Below are positions 48,288 to 59,801 of a DNA stretch of 64,000 nucleotides, piece by piece (the first letter of the stretch is position 1; every line of letters starts with the position of its first letter). The translations under genes and the position numbers were made by a program. Location of the stretch: NCBI GenBank assembly GCA_001599975.1, contig BCIO01000002.1, positions 2,305,883 through 2,369,882 on the forward strand, read 5' to 3'. The notes below the pieces were generated by a model. It was not told the origin of the DNA. It worked only from the letters and a program-made list of their open reading frames with translations, and made no database searches. Source of the stretch: Cystobasidiopsis lactophilus. Its lineage: Eukaryota; Basidiomycota; Agaricostilbomycetes; Agaricostilbales; Chionosphaeraceae.

Positions 48288-49727
48288 TCAATCCGAGACG
48301 GCGAGCGGGTCATCAGACTCGTCCTCATCGCTCAACGGACACCTGAGCGATCCCTTCAGAGGCAGCCTGCTCACGCGCTGAACGAGTTTGCCTTTTGCCA
48401 CCGTTGAGGCTCGCTCGAAGCCGTCTGGTACGTCGAGGGGCGCGAATTCCGCCTTGATCTCGCGCTTGATAAACGACTGTGGTTGAGAGAGTGGTTTTGT
48501 TGGGGTGGCAGAAGCCATGATTTGGAAGAACTCCAAAGAGGCGTCCTCCAAGTGCAACGGCTCGTCGGCTGAAGGCTCGCTTTTGACAGTGGACGGCGCC
48601 ATCGACGGCGAAGCCAGTGGAAAGATTGGAGCCTGCTCTTCGCCATCCGTACCGGCCTCGTCGTCAGAAGAAGAGAGGCGAAGCGAGAAGTGACGCTGCG
48701 ACGGTGCCGGCACCGAGTCCTCTGAAGCAGCCGAGTCGCTGATATGCGCAGAGTCGGAATTTTGACGACCACTTCTATTGGATAGGGCGCTTGAAACCGA
48801 CCGCCGTCGCCTCTTGAAGTTCCTGATAAGTGTGGAAGCCGGGTCGCTCTGCGTGCTATTGCCCTCGCTGTCCGATGAATCGTCACTGCCTAGGTCTATC
48901 TTGATTTGGCTCTTCTTGGGTAGTGAACGGGCGGATAGGGGCGTCCGGGCTGTCCAAGTTGGCACCCTGAAAACGGGTTTTGTTGGAGTCTCTTGCTCAT
49001 CCTCCCTCTCGTCGTCTGCTGAGTCCTGTATCACCTCGTCGTCCGAGTCCCCCAAGTTAAGGTTGATGGACGAGAAGGCGCGTAGCCTCTTAGAAGGCGA
49101 AGGCGAGGAAATGGCCCTGAGCCGTGACGGCGATGTGAACGGGCCAGTGCTCGACGAGGCTGACGGTGGCGGAGATGGGAAAACCCAGGGATTCGAGAAC
49201 GCGTCTGATTTGATTGGAGAAGCTGACCGGAAGGAGCTGGCTGTGGACTGGGAGCACTGCGAGTTGGGCGGCCGGTCTTTGCTGGAGCAAGCCGACGACG
49301 TCAACGGGGGCCCCGTCGAAGGCAAGAAACAGATCTCGTCGTCTGAGCTGCTGTCATGGTTGATCTTGGGCGCCTGGGCAAGGACCTGGGTGCCCAGCAC
49401 GCCGGTCGCCGCCGCTCGAATGTCGGATGCTGACACTTGCGCCTCGCCCGCCTCTGTCCCGTCGCTGTCGTCCTCCGACGTGGACTCCTCGTCCGGTCTG
49501 CCCAGGTCAAAGCTACCAATGATGGCCGACTCCATCCTGGCGATGTGCCCGCCTGCCTTGATCACGACCATTTCCTCAAGCTCGATCTCGTCCTCCTCCG
49601 ACGACATATTGCAGTACTTGTCCTCCAGGCTGTCCCAAAAGTCGCACAGCCACCGCGCCGACGCCTGCCGCGCCGAGTCGACATCCTCGACGTGCGAGAG
49701 CTTGGGCTTTTTCTTCGGCGAAGGCAT
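48288..49727 (-). CDS. Acidic serine-rich protein with an Scm3/HJURP-like stretch
   Basis: This is a single exon of 479 codons starting at 49727-49725 (MPSPKKKPKLSHVEDVD). Near residues 24-62 it reads ARWLCDFWDSLEDKYCNMS, then EEDEIELEEMVVIKAGGHIA followed by RME. This resembles the Scm3 motif in centromere-protein chaperones: a Trp-containing helix with KY, then DE-I-DL, a short gap and VVxxxGHI. The remainder is low complexity, rich in Ser, Asp, Glu and Pro, with SP/TP sites and several basic clusters (NFKRRRRSVSSAL, AIKREIKAE-type), consistent with a nuclear protein. The end is PLSDEDESDDPLAVSD, stop at 48290-48288. Family assignment is inference from about 40 residues; the rest aligns with nothing I recognise. 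Confidence 0.55.
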   Translation of the reverse strand: MPSPKKKPKLSHVEDVDSARQASARWLCDFWDSLEDKYCNMSSEEDEIELEEMVVIKAGGHIARMESAIIGSFDLGRPDEESTSEDDSDGTEAGEAQVSASDIRAAATGVLGTQVLAQAPKINHDSSSDDEICFLPSTGPPLTSSACSSKDRPPNSQCSQSTASSFRSASPIKSDAFSNPWVFPSPPPSASSSTGPFTSPSRLRAISSPSPSKRLRAFSSINLNLGDSDDEVIQDSADDEREDEQETPTKPVFRVPTWTARTPLSARSLPKKSQIKIDLGSDDSSDSEGNSTQSDPASTLIRNFKRRRRSVSSALSNRSGRQNSDSAHISDSAASEDSVPAPSQRHFSLRLSSSDDEAGTDGEEQAPIFPLASPSMAPSTVKSEPSADEPLHLEDASLEFFQIMASATPTKPLSQPQSFIKREIKAEFAPLDVPDGFERASTVAKGKLVQRVSRLPLKGSLRCPLSDEDESDDPLAVSD

Positions 49728-51739
49728 GGTCGGGCTGTTGTCCCATCAGCACGTCGCCCGCCAGTGTCGCGAAGCTCAGAGACGCACCACTATTACGATT
49801 ATTAATGAGTGGAAGTAGTAGTAGTGGAGCCCATCACTGTGGTCCGAGACCAAGGGACGCTGTTGCGGGAGAAGATGTTCAAGGCGGACAACGATGTTCG
49901 GGCTCGAGATGCCGGACCTGCTTGTGGCTCTGTGGGCGTGATCTTTGAGGCCCTCGACGCCTTTGGGAGACTGCCGGGCTGCCCCTTCGACTGGAAATCG
50001 ACCGGGCACTGCCCGTTTTTTCGCGGAGGCCCTTGGCTTTTGGTGTGCTGGCTGCAGTCTCAGAATGCTTTGGACTCGGCCTAGAAGACGACAGTACCTG
50101 TGCTTCGAATGTTTCTACATAGCAGGCGACCTGCACGAGCACCCTTGCCCTGAACGCCGGCGCCTGGCTCTCGCTTCATGTGCCTGTTGATGTGCATGAC
50201 CAACCTCATGTGTCCATTGATTCTCTCGAACTCCTATCACCTTTGAAGGCCTTGAGATATGGCGGCGGCGGTGAGGGTGGCTTACTTAGGGATGCTGCTC
50301 TGCTTCTGTGCTTCATTTGCTGCTTTCGAAAGGAAGTCTGTCGTCGATCCCTCAAGGCTTTGTCTTTGAAGTCCTTCACGCTTGCTGCTCTTGAGTGCGC
50401 TGGAACAGTCACCCCGGGACATCTAATAACAGCCAGACCACTGGCAGGTCTCACACGTCCTTCTGCGCGACGAGAAGGAGGGATTGCCTTATCCATTGCA
50501 GTCTCCGCAAGGAACGTCCCTTTTACTTACGGACACATCTCAAGGAGGAGGCAACGCTGGCACGGGAGCAGGCTCCTCAAGCTTCCCAACGAGCAAACGA
50601 GTGCAGCGATGTTTGACTGGAGCGGTGTTTGACTGGAGTTCTGACGCACCTGCGTAACACTACTCCTGTCTTGCCATCACCGACGCAAAACGACTTTTCA
50701 CATGCCATCACTGCCCTGGCTCTAGTTTAGACTTTTTGCATTCAAGTTCAACTATCATAGGTCCGGTGCCGGACGGTTTTATCGCTTGATTGGCCTCAAA
50801 GCCTTCAGCTTGGCTTCTTCTTACATACAACTCTTATGTTCACTACTACTACTACAAAGCAAGCCTTGGCGCCGTTGAACTTAAGTATACACTTGGCATC
50901 GAGAGCGGATGCGGAACGCGGTGGGACAAAGTCCCGCCAGTCAAGCTTGCGGCCTCACATTTCACAGGGCCCTGTCGTTGCGCTGCATCGGACTGTCTTG
51001 CCTGCCGTGGTCCATGGGAGATTATGGATGGCTTGTCTCATCGACAGACCTGAACTCCTTGGCCCAGAGCGATGCTTTCAAAGCGTCCAGGTCTATGGTA
51101 ATATGTAATTGGATCAACATCGAAGCTCGTGAAGGGCACATCGTGTCAAATTAAATTTTGTTGGCTCCTTGCCTCGCCTCCCCCTTCTCATGGCTCGGCG
51201 TGGCAAAAGCTGTTGGAAAATTGTTGGGACGCGCGCATCTCACGCTAACGAAAGTTCGGCCGTTACCCAATAATTGCCGCCCATCAGATTTCTCTTGAAA
51301 CTCTCCCTCTCGGCCGCTCGCTGCCAGGTGGCCATCACTCCGAAATGGAAAGGTCTTTTGTGTTGATGTTTTGATCCATCTGCCAGGTTGAGCGTGGCAA
51401 CAGTCTGATTCGTGCTGCTTCAGGGCTAGGGGAGTGTCTCGAGGGGGGGGCCGAAGATAGACGATGTCATGCCTCTGTACTTGTGACGATAAAAGGCACC
51501 GTTGACGGTCTGGACAGGGAAGAAATAACCGCCAATCAGAAACGAGGGATCCACCTCCCATCCGATGATCCGCGTTCTGTGACACCTCACAAAAAGAGGC
51601 GGGCGGAAAAAGGNTTTGCAGGGGGTCTCGGCATCTCTTGTGAGGCGGCGCTTCCAAGCAAATCTTCGGTTTGCTTTGCATCGACCAATCAACCAACTCC
51701 AAAGTGGCGTTCCTCGACACTTTCATCTGGCAACTGCCA
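49728..51739. other. Long intergenic region with unclear content
   Basis: About 2 kb lie between divergent genes. An AGT triplet run lies at about 49810-49825. On the minus strand around 50206-50500 there is an open, basic and Ser/Pro-rich frame (for example ASVKDFKDKALRDRRQTS) with plausible splice signals, which could be part of a small unannotated gene; I could not build a consistent model. One ambiguous base (n) occurs at 51614. Otherwise nothing was recognised. Confidence 0.4.
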
Positions 51740-52802
51740 ATGGCGAGCATGGACAAGCCGCAGGAGAGCTTCGACCAGGAAGCCCAGCGTCTGCAGTCGC
51801 CGCGCAGCACCTTGCCCAGAAATAGCGCGCCAGCCCTCTCCTTGGCCACTTCGGGCTTCGTCCACCCAAACCACGGCGCCGGGATGCAGAACCCAGACAC
51901 ACCGACCGATGCCAAATCGTATCTGGCTGCTATCGCGGCCGATGCCAGGCAGATGGACGACAAGGCACTTCTGACGCAGGCCTCCTACGCACCTCCTGAT
52001 TTGGCCTACCTCCCGGTTTCCATGCCAATGGCCAACGCCTACCCCTACATGGGCTACCCGCACTACGCTTCCCCTGTTGGCAACCCCTACCACCAAGATT
52101 TCTACGGCATGCCCTCGATGGCGCCGCCGCAGCACTTGCCCATGCAGCTCCCCGGATACGGCGCCTATCCGGGAATTCCTATGCATCACAGCTCAGTAAG
52201 TCCTCTTGTGGCCTCTTGTTCAATGTCCGAGGGCTAGAGTTGACGAAAGCTGGCCGCCTTTGCAGTACTTGACCGCGCCGCCTTCGTCCCACCACGTCAG
52301 CGCTCCCATGCTCCCTGAGTCGGCTTTGACAGCTCCTCTGATGGCCGATGGCACCTTCAATTCTCGCGCCTCGTTCTCGTCCAACCATTCTTCGCCCATC
52401 CCCTCTGACTCAGAGATGAGCCAGACGTCGGCGACCACCACTGGCTCCCGCCGCTCCTCTTCGTCCCGCCGCTCTGTGAGCGGTGGCGCCCACCGCGAGA
52501 AGAAGTACCTCTGCCCCGAGTGCGGCGAGGGCTTCGCTCGCAACTTCAATTTGAAGTCGCACATTTCCTGCAAGCACAAGGGCGAGAAGCCGTTGTAAGC
52601 TATTTTTGCCAAGCTTCCTTTTACTCCCTCGTCCTCATCTTGCCATTCTTACCATTACAGTGCTTGCAACTGCTGCCCCAAGACGTTCAGCCGCAAGCAC
52701 GACACCGCCCGCCATCTGTCGGCTCGCCACGGCTACTCTCATCAGGACGCCCAAGCCGAAGTCAACGCGAGATATCCCGTTGGCAATGGCTCGGCCATCT
52801 GA
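51740..52802 (+). CDS. C2H2 zinc-finger transcription factor, two fingers near the C-terminus
   Basis: This is a DNA-binding regulator. The start used is ATG 51740 (MASMDKPQESF); a second Met three codons on is possible. The long N-terminus is rich in Pro, Tyr, Met and Ser (PYMGYPHYASPVGNPYHQ, YGAYPGIPMHH). A Ser-rich segment (SRRSSSSRRSVSGG) precedes finger 1, CPECGEGFARNFNLKSHISC with its second His pair in KHKG. After one intron comes finger 2, CNCCPKTFSRKHDTARHLSA with RH. Both follow C-x2-C-x12-H-x3-4-H. The tail is RYPVGNGSAI with the stop at 52800-52802. About 310 residues over three exons. Two adjacent fingers at the C-terminal end recall Msn2/4-type stress regulators, but the target cannot be inferred. 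Confidence 0.82.
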
Positions 52803-54158
52803 ACGACGGCAAGCCACAGGTGTCAGGGGACCTTTGATGTTCTGGTGAGTCAGCCCCTCGAGCCGACTGCGGCCGTGCCTGACCGAGATGCGTTTTTGTT
52901 CCAACCAGATCAAAAGGCCCTCTGGTGGCTCGCCTTACCCCTCATGGAATCCCCCGGTGTCACTCCAAACAACTTTTTGCGACTTCAAGACTCGGTATAC
53001 TACAAAGCAAATTATTGGCTGCTTTCCTACCGCTTGATGTTGACGCATTCCTCCTTCCGGCCCGGGGCTTAGCCCTCTGCTCTCGTTTCCTTCTTTCTCC
53101 CAAGGCACTAGCGCTTGTTCTTCTCTGGACTCAAATGTTTCCTTCATTGGATTCGCGCGAGTTCAGGGGAGGGCTGGTTGCCGAACCCTTGCGAGGAAGG
53201 CCAAAGGGGAAGCGGGCTCGCAGTGGACGGCCCCGTGTTCTCCCCGTTACTCTTCAACTCCTCCGTCTTTGATCGTCCGACCGACCAATCTCTTTTTCTT
53301 GGTCCTTGATCGGCACGATGGGAAGACATGGAGCTTGTTGCAAGAGTTGCAGGGGGAAACCTCGATTTCGTTCCACGGATCACTTCACCCTTCCAACGAA
53401 CACCACCTTCAAAGGAATGGAAACCTTCCTCCTCGTCGCTATCGTCACCACCGACAGGAGAAGATCTTTACAAGGCCGACTGGGTTCCGGCGGACAACAA
53501 GTAAACGATGGCTGTTGACGTTGTGGTTTGCGCGCTTCGCATCCTGCACAACTAGGTCTCGTTCCGTCCGCTCCGACACGACCACCATGAACCCAGCCCT
53601 CTCTGGTCTTTTCTTCCATTCTGGATTTGATCCAACGCAATCGAGTCAAACTTTCTCTCGTTTTCAACTTTCTTTCACGCGAACGTCTCTCTGGCGACTC
53701 TCGTTCACTCTTTGCCTCTTGGTCTCGCCTCCCTCTACACCACACTCTGGTTTCTCAAGCGGTGCGGGGTAGTGGCCTAAGACGGGTTCATCATACACAG
53801 AGGGCGTTGGGCACGCGAGTTTCCTGCTTTCTTTAGTGCTCATGGACGCTCTTCTCCTCGTCCAGACTTCTAGCATGTCCACAAACAACAGTTGCTTTCG
53901 TTCTCGCGAGCTCTTCACGCTCTCTGGGTTTTGCAATTGTCCGATCTCTATAGCGCCTAACTACGCTTTTAAAACGATCGGGTCTTTGGTTGACTTTCGA
54001 CTCTCTTTTAACTACAACAACATTCCTTGGTTTGTGTGTGACTGTTCCTGCGTGCTTTTTGGAGGGCGGCTTTTGCAGGGCGGCTTTTCTCCCCGCGCCG
54101 CCGCCACCATTTTAGGTCCGGCCGTATAGCTTGAGCACTGCGAGCAGGCAAGGCTTCT
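52803..54158. other. Convergent 3' region with C/T-rich stretches
   Basis: About 1.35 kb lie between the zinc-finger gene and the Tudor gene, which face each other. Several tracts are rich in C and T on the plus strand (for example around 53080-53130 and 53640-53740). Long 3' untranslated sequence is a likely explanation. Open frames present have no recognisable motif. Confidence 0.45.
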
Positions 54159-55236
54159 TCACGCCTTGGCCTTGCGCTAAAGGAGAACGCAAGGCATCAG
54201 CCTGGTGAAAGCAGACGCAAGATGAGGGAGAACCTACGCCACGTCCACGGCCACGGCCGCGCGTGCTCTTTTTGGCCTTCTTCTTGCTAGGGGACTCGGA
54301 GCCGTCAAAGTCGTCGTCATCAGGGTCCTCGTCTGGCTCGATGTCGTCTTCTTCGTCTAGCACGGCGGACACCTCCTCGTCCATCTCGACATCTGATTCC
54401 GCGTAGCTCTGCACACACAAGCGAAAGTCAGTGTGAAGTCGACAGGGCGGCACAGAGAGGCACAAACCTGAGTCTTGCGGGTGGCTCTGCTAGGCCTGCC
54501 GCTCTTGGTCTGGGTGGCAGCCGGCTTGGCTGGGCGCTTCCGCTTTTGGCCCGCCTCCTCGGCTTCGCCATTAGTAGCTGCCGGAGCTTCTTGAGTGGCC
54601 TCCTGAGTGGACTCCTCGTCCGCAGCCTCGGCCGGCTTTTCGTCGTCGGCCTTTGCAGCGGCGGCCTCCTTGGGCTCTTCGTCGGCAGCGGGTGCGGCGG
54701 CCTCCGGCTCTTTGGCTGGCTCCTCCTCCTTTTTCTCCTCCTCGGCTGCTGCTGCCTCGGGGGCAGGAGCTTCCTCCTTCTTCTCCTCTGCCTTTGTCTC
54801 TTCAGCGGCCGGCTCTGGGGCGGGAGCGGCCTCTTCAGCGGCTGCGGCTTTGCTGTAGTTTCCGGGACGACCGCATGAGCAAACGTGGAGATCGGCAGGA
54901 CAGAGGTCAGAGCGCACCTGGTAGCGCCCTCGGTCTCGTTGAGCTCGTGGGCGAGCTTGATGACGGGATTGCCAGAGTCCTGGGCGATGATCACGGCGGG
55001 ATCCTCCTCGGTGCCCTGCTTGGTGATCTCGTTGCCCTTCTTGGACTCGATGGAGGCCGTGTCCGTCTTGACCTCTTGCACCTCGCCCGAGGGCTGGCCT
55101 GCTCCCCTGCCGGAACAACGATTCGAACATTTAGCGCTTCGGCGAACAGCAGGCTGGCAGCGCCGCCTGGTGGCTGGGCGGTGGGCACGCACCAGTTCCA
55201 TGAGACCTCCTGGCCCTTTTCAAGTTGATCCGCCAT
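54159..55236 (-). CDS. Hypervirulence-associated (HVA1-type) Tudor protein with long acidic/basic tail
   Basis: The start is the ATG at 55236-55234 (MADQLEKGQEVSWNWG). The second exon completes the short Tudor-like domain known from hypervirulence-associated proteins (DUF2945): SGEVQEVKTDTASIESKKGN, EITKQGTEEDPAVIIAQDS, GNPVIKLAHELNETEGA. The third exon is a long repeat-like region of Ala, Glu, Lys and Pro (EEKKEEAPAPEAAAAEEEKK). It continues into basic (QKRKRPAKPAATQTKSG) and acidic blocks (SDVEMDEEVSAVLDEEDD) and an Arg-Gly stretch STRGRGRGRGRKAKA, with the stop at 54161-54159. Around 255 residues over four exons. Family members in fungi are small and often carry just the Tudor-like part, so the tail is an elaboration. 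Nuclear location is inferred from the basic stretches. Confidence 0.83.
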
Positions 55237-56592
55237 CGTTTAAGTAAGTGGAGGTGATGTCGGAGGGCAAGAGTAGATTTAGGGTGGTCTTTGCCGATTT
55301 TGGCAGGCACGTCACGCTTTAATGTCTAAGCTGATCTAAGATCCCCGGACGGTCTGTGGGTGGCGGACTTGAGCTCGGTGGCTGATGTAGGTCGAGAACA
55401 ACTGACAACAGTCGTCGGTGGGAGGAGGCATGCGCGGCGTAGAAGGAAGACGAAGCCGCATGAAGCGGTTCGGAGCCGCCGCCGCCGGAAGCTTTGCAAG
55501 CCCAAGCCCATGGTCAAGCTAGAACCCTCTGAACTTGTATGACTGTATTCTATAGTTGTACCCCGAAGCAAAGAATGCGCACACGAGCAGGCCTTGGTAG
55601 GTCCAAAGCACGTATAAAACGACTTTGCTCCTCTTTTGCTCTGGCGAACGGAGCTTGCTTTAACGCTGATACCTGGCGCTGGGAACGTTTGTGAGCTCCG
55701 TACTGCCATGAACACTCCTTGCAGGCGGCGGAAGCCCTGCTGACGACTCCGGCCATAGACCTGATGCCCGGGCGCACTGGGTGGCGTTCATCTTCAAATT
55801 TGTCCGATCTGCAATACTGGACACAGCAGTACGCTGACCGTGAACACATACAAGTAAGGAAGCCAGACCTTGTTCGCACTTTTGAAAGTTGTGAGAGGGT
55901 GACGAGCACATTACCTCGCAGTGCCGCCCTGAACTGAGGTCCCGCTTCCAACCATGATTCGCCAAGAAACTCTAGCTAACTAACTTCGCTTCGGAAGAGT
56001 GATGGCCACATCTGGAGGCCAGTCAGGCTAGCTTGCTTCTCAGACAAATCGTCTCCTCGCACTCTCATTGCCTTTGATCATTCGCTGCCAGTCACGAAGC
56101 CGTTCGATGAGGTCTACCTCTTAAATATGACTTCGATAGCGGTGTGCAGATATAGTGATGGCAAATAATTGGGCATGCCAGCTGAATGAGAACGGCATTG
56201 GCTCGTGGATAGGACAAGTCGCTGGGCGCGGAGGAGGCATGGTCGAGGCTGGGGCAACATACATAGCCACATCACAGATTCTCAGATGGTATGGGCTGAG
56301 GGCAAATCATCAAGAGCATCGCAGGAGGCAGCAGCAACAGGTCAGTGCCAAGGCATGCGGAGTCTGAGCAGTGGCGACAGCTTCAAAGCAGGCAGCGAGC
56401 AGCTCGTTTGGACGGATCTCCAAAGCTGGCCTTCTCATTGGCTGTTAAGGGAGGACCACGATTGGCCCGTTTAACCCTCCGATTTCACCTGCGACGCAGC
56501 CGAAGTTTCCGGGGCGCCATCTCTTCTTCCTCTCCGCCATCGTCCGAGGTCTCTTCCGTCTAACCACTCGCAAGCTCGCTACAACACATTCA
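55237..56592. other. Divergent intergenic region
   Basis: About 1.36 kb lie between the Tudor protein (minus) and fumarate reductase (plus). A minus-strand open frame around 55660-55965 contains a hydrophobic alternative reading (WLPYLYVFTVSVLLCPVL), but no consistent gene could be built. Nothing else was recognised. Confidence 0.4.
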
Positions 56593-59500
56593 ATGGAGGG
56601 TGACTACTGCATCGTCGTGGGAGGAGGTAGGCTGCGCTGCGCACAATTCCGCCCCGCATAACTCACCCATCGACTCGCGACTTTTCCTCGTTGCAGGTCT
56701 GAGCGGCCTGGCAGCTGCGCACACCATCTACCAGCGTGGTGGCCGTGTGTTGATCTTGGACAAGAACGGCTTGTAAGCTTGCCCCTTCGCAGTGCAGCTG
56801 GTAGGAGGTTGATGGGGTCTCGCTGATTTTAAGCTTCGGGGGCAACTCCACCAAGGCCACCTCTGGCATCAATGGCGCCGGCACCCGCACTCAGGCCAAC
56901 TTGGGCGTGGCAAGTCTCCATCCTGACATCGGTCGCGGTGGCGTGGAGCACATTCTAAAACGATCTGCATTCTACAGCAAGACTCGCAGAAGATCTTCTT
57001 CGAGGACACCAAGAAGAGCGTGCGTTTTGATCTAACCTATTCACTAGCAACATCGACGCTGACATCGAGGTTGCACACACAGGCTAGAGACTTGGCTCGC
57101 GATGATCTGATCCAGGTGCTCACCGGCAAGTCCGGCGACGCTGTCGACTGGCTGCACGAGTCGTTCGATCTGCCTTTGACCAAGGTCAGCCGTCTTGGAG
57201 GTGCGTTGGTTCCGATTTTGGTCGATTGGCCACCGATTGTCAGTTGGGGCTCAAACTCAAAATCACCAACAGGCCACTCGATGCCGCGTACCCACCGCGG
57301 AGACGCCCAATTCCCGTACGTTTTGTTTTCCAGCCCTTACACTATGATCTCAATCTCATAGCGACCTCTTTCCAGTGGCATGCAAATCACCTACGCCTTG
57401 ATGGAGAAGCTAGAGGACCTGGCTGAGAGCGACCCCGCTCGCGTGGTCATCTTCAAGAAGGCCAACGTCAAGAAGCTCCTCCAAGAAGGCAGCGGCCCCG
57501 TCTCTGGCGTTGAGTACGAGTACAAGGGCGAGACCAAGAAGGCTTTCGGCCCCGTCATCCTCGGTGAGTTCAACTTCGGCTTTCTTCAAAGATTCCGTCT
57601 AAGCCTCAATCGCGGCCCAAATAGCTACCGGAGGTTCGTTTTCGCTCTCTAGAAGCGGCATTCGAGATTTAAAGGGTTTTGATCTTGCCAGGTTACGCCG
57701 CCGATTTCGATGGTCTGCTCAAGGAGTTCCGCCCGGACACCCTCCACCTGGCCACCACCAACGGCGACCACTGCACCGGTGACGGCCACAAGATGATCAT
57801 GGCCATTGGCGGCGCCACCGTCGACATGGAAAAGGTCCAGGTCCACCCCACCGGCCTGATCGACCCCAAAGAGCCCGAGGCCAAGACCAAGTTTTTGGCT
57901 GCCGAGGCTCTCAGAGGTGTCGGTGGCTTGCTGCTGGATTCTGAAGGCAACCGGTGAGTCGATACGACGAGTTGTCTGTCAAAGGGCGTGATCCTGAGCG
58001 GAATTCCAGATTCGCCGACGAGCTTGGCCACCGTGATTATGTCACTGGCCGAATGTGAGTGCTCCCCTTCCACACGTTTGCATTTGAGCTTTACTGAACG
58101 TCTGGCTTGACATCAGCTGGGAAAACGGCAAATACCCTGTTCGCCTAATTCTGAACGAGAAGGCCTCAAAGGAGATCGAGTGGCACTGCAAGCACTAGTG
58201 CGTCCGACTCTAACCTTTTGCTTAAAGTAGAGCAGTGTCCTGAACTTTGAATACAGCACCGGTCGCGGTCTCATGAAGAAGATTGAGGGCTTCAAGGGCT
58301 TGGCCAAGGAGATGAAGCTGCCAGAGTCCAAGATCAAGTCTGTCTACGAGGACTACGCCCAGATCGCTCAAGGCAAGAAGAAGGATCCTTTCGGGTGCGC
58401 TTGCCGGATGGGAGCCAATGCGTCGTTGCTGACTCCCACCGCAGAAAGAAGTTCTTCGACAACTGGCAGACTGGCGACAACGACACCTTCTACGTCGCTC
58501 AGATGGAACCCGTCTTGCATTACACCATGGGTGGCGTGGAGATCAACGACAAATCGCAGGTGAAGGACAAGTCGGGCAAAATTATGTAGGCGCCTCCTTC
58601 TTCAAACGCTGTTCAATTCATCTGACGCCCATTCTCAGTGAGGGCCTATGGGCAAGTGGCGAACTTGCCGGTGGTGTCCAGTCAGTTCATTATCTCAGGA
58701 TTTCGAAATTTGGAAAGCCGCTAACTCTCACTGCAGCGGCGCAAATCGTTTGGGCGGTTCTTCGCTGCTGTGAGTTACGTTCTCTACCCGTCACATCGCA
58801 ATTGAAGCTCACCTAAACGACAGCGGTTGCGTTGTGTTCGGCCGTGTCGCTGGAGATGGCGCTAGCGCTTACCTCTTCAACAAGATGAGCTCCGGCGGTG
58901 GATCATCGGCTCAGCAGCGCTTGGGCCAGATCGCCAACCACCTGGAAACCAAGATTCGCATCAACCCCGAGGGCCAGAACGTCACTTTGGAGTTCTCCTG
59001 GGCCGGCCAGTCCTCTGGCTCTTCCACCGCCGCTCCCCAGGGAGAGAAGTCTGCCGCTGAAGGGCCCGGCCAAGGCGCAGAGAAGCCCACAAAGCAGGAG
59101 CCTGCCAAGAAGGAGCTCAGGGAAATCTCGCTAGAGGAGGTTGCCAAGCACAACACCAAGGATGATGTCTGGGTCGGCGTCAACGGCCAGTATGTGGCTT
59201 TTTCTCTCCTTTGCTTACTCTCTTGGGCTGCTCTTATGCATTCGCGCCAACAGGGTTCTGGATGTGACGAACGTGAGAACGAGCGACTTCTGTGCGAGGT
59301 GGTGCTGTTCTGATTGCCTCCTCGCAGTTCCTCCAAGACCATCCCGGAGGAGCCAAGGTACGCTTTGATCGATCCAACGATGCTTCTAGGACCTTTTATT
59401 GACTTCATCGCGTGCAGGCCATCCTCTTGTACGCTGGCAAGGTGAGTTCTATGTGCTCACTCATGGCTTCCGCAGTGGTCTTACCACCGCTGGACGTAGA

Positions 59501-59648
59501 ACGCGACCGAAGAGTTCAATATGTTGCACGAGAAGACTGTTGTCCAGAAATGTGAGTTGCCTTTGACGCCATTGCTTGTCCACCAGGTGATGGCTGACGT
59601 CGCCGTTCAGATGCCCCGGACACCATTATTGGCACCTACAAGGAGTAG
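56593..59648 (+). CDS. Fumarate reductase (Osm1/Frd1 type) fused to C-terminal cytochrome b5
   Basis: This is a flavoprotein that reduces fumarate to succinate, here with its own haem domain. The start MEGDYCIVVGGGLSGLAAAH gives the FAD-binding glycine motif directly after the first Met. FAD and active-site landmarks are GGNSTKATSGINGAGTRTQ, GYAADFDGLLKEFRPD, HPTGLIDP, RGVGGLLLDSEGNRFADE, LGHRDYVTGRMWENGKYP, ALQMEPVLHYTMGGV-type sequence and ASGELAGGVHGANRLGGSSL. After a Ser/Lys-rich linker, the cytochrome b5 domain reads EISLEEVAKHNTKDDVWVGV, VLDVTNFLQDHPGGAKAIL with the haem-ligand HPGG, and ATEEFNMLHEK. The end DTIIGTYKE is at 59646-59648. About 640 residues over many exons. No mitochondrial presequence is evident. 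Confidence 0.9.
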
Positions 59649-59801
59649 CGGGCCTTCAAAGCATCTTCTGTTGTACTCTCCATGCATGCACGAAACATCC
59701 TGAATTGCTATCTGTTTTCAAGTGGCGACACAATCTTGTCATCTCGAAAGCTGGTCATGCTGTACAGTCGAGGTCAAAATGCAACAATAGCCAGATGCTG
59801 T
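59649..59801. other. Convergent 3' spacer
   Basis: About 150 bases between the ends of fumarate reductase and the metalloreductase gene, probably the 3' untranslated ends of both. Confidence 0.5.

Noticed and set aside
48778-49818. Plus-strand open frame of about 346 codons opposite the serine-rich protein
   Set aside because: Its Ser/Leu-rich sequence is the mirror of Ser/Asp/Glu codons on the minus strand. The minus-strand frame has a start, a stop and a conserved stretch.
49806-50190. Short plus-strand frames with Ser runs after the AGT triplet
   Set aside because: They have a brief repeat-like start, no domain and no splice pattern. A triplet repeat explains the Ser run.
51614-51614. 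Single ambiguous base (n)
   Set aside because: It is an isolated uncertain base call in a noncoding stretch ahead of the zinc-finger gene, not a biological feature.
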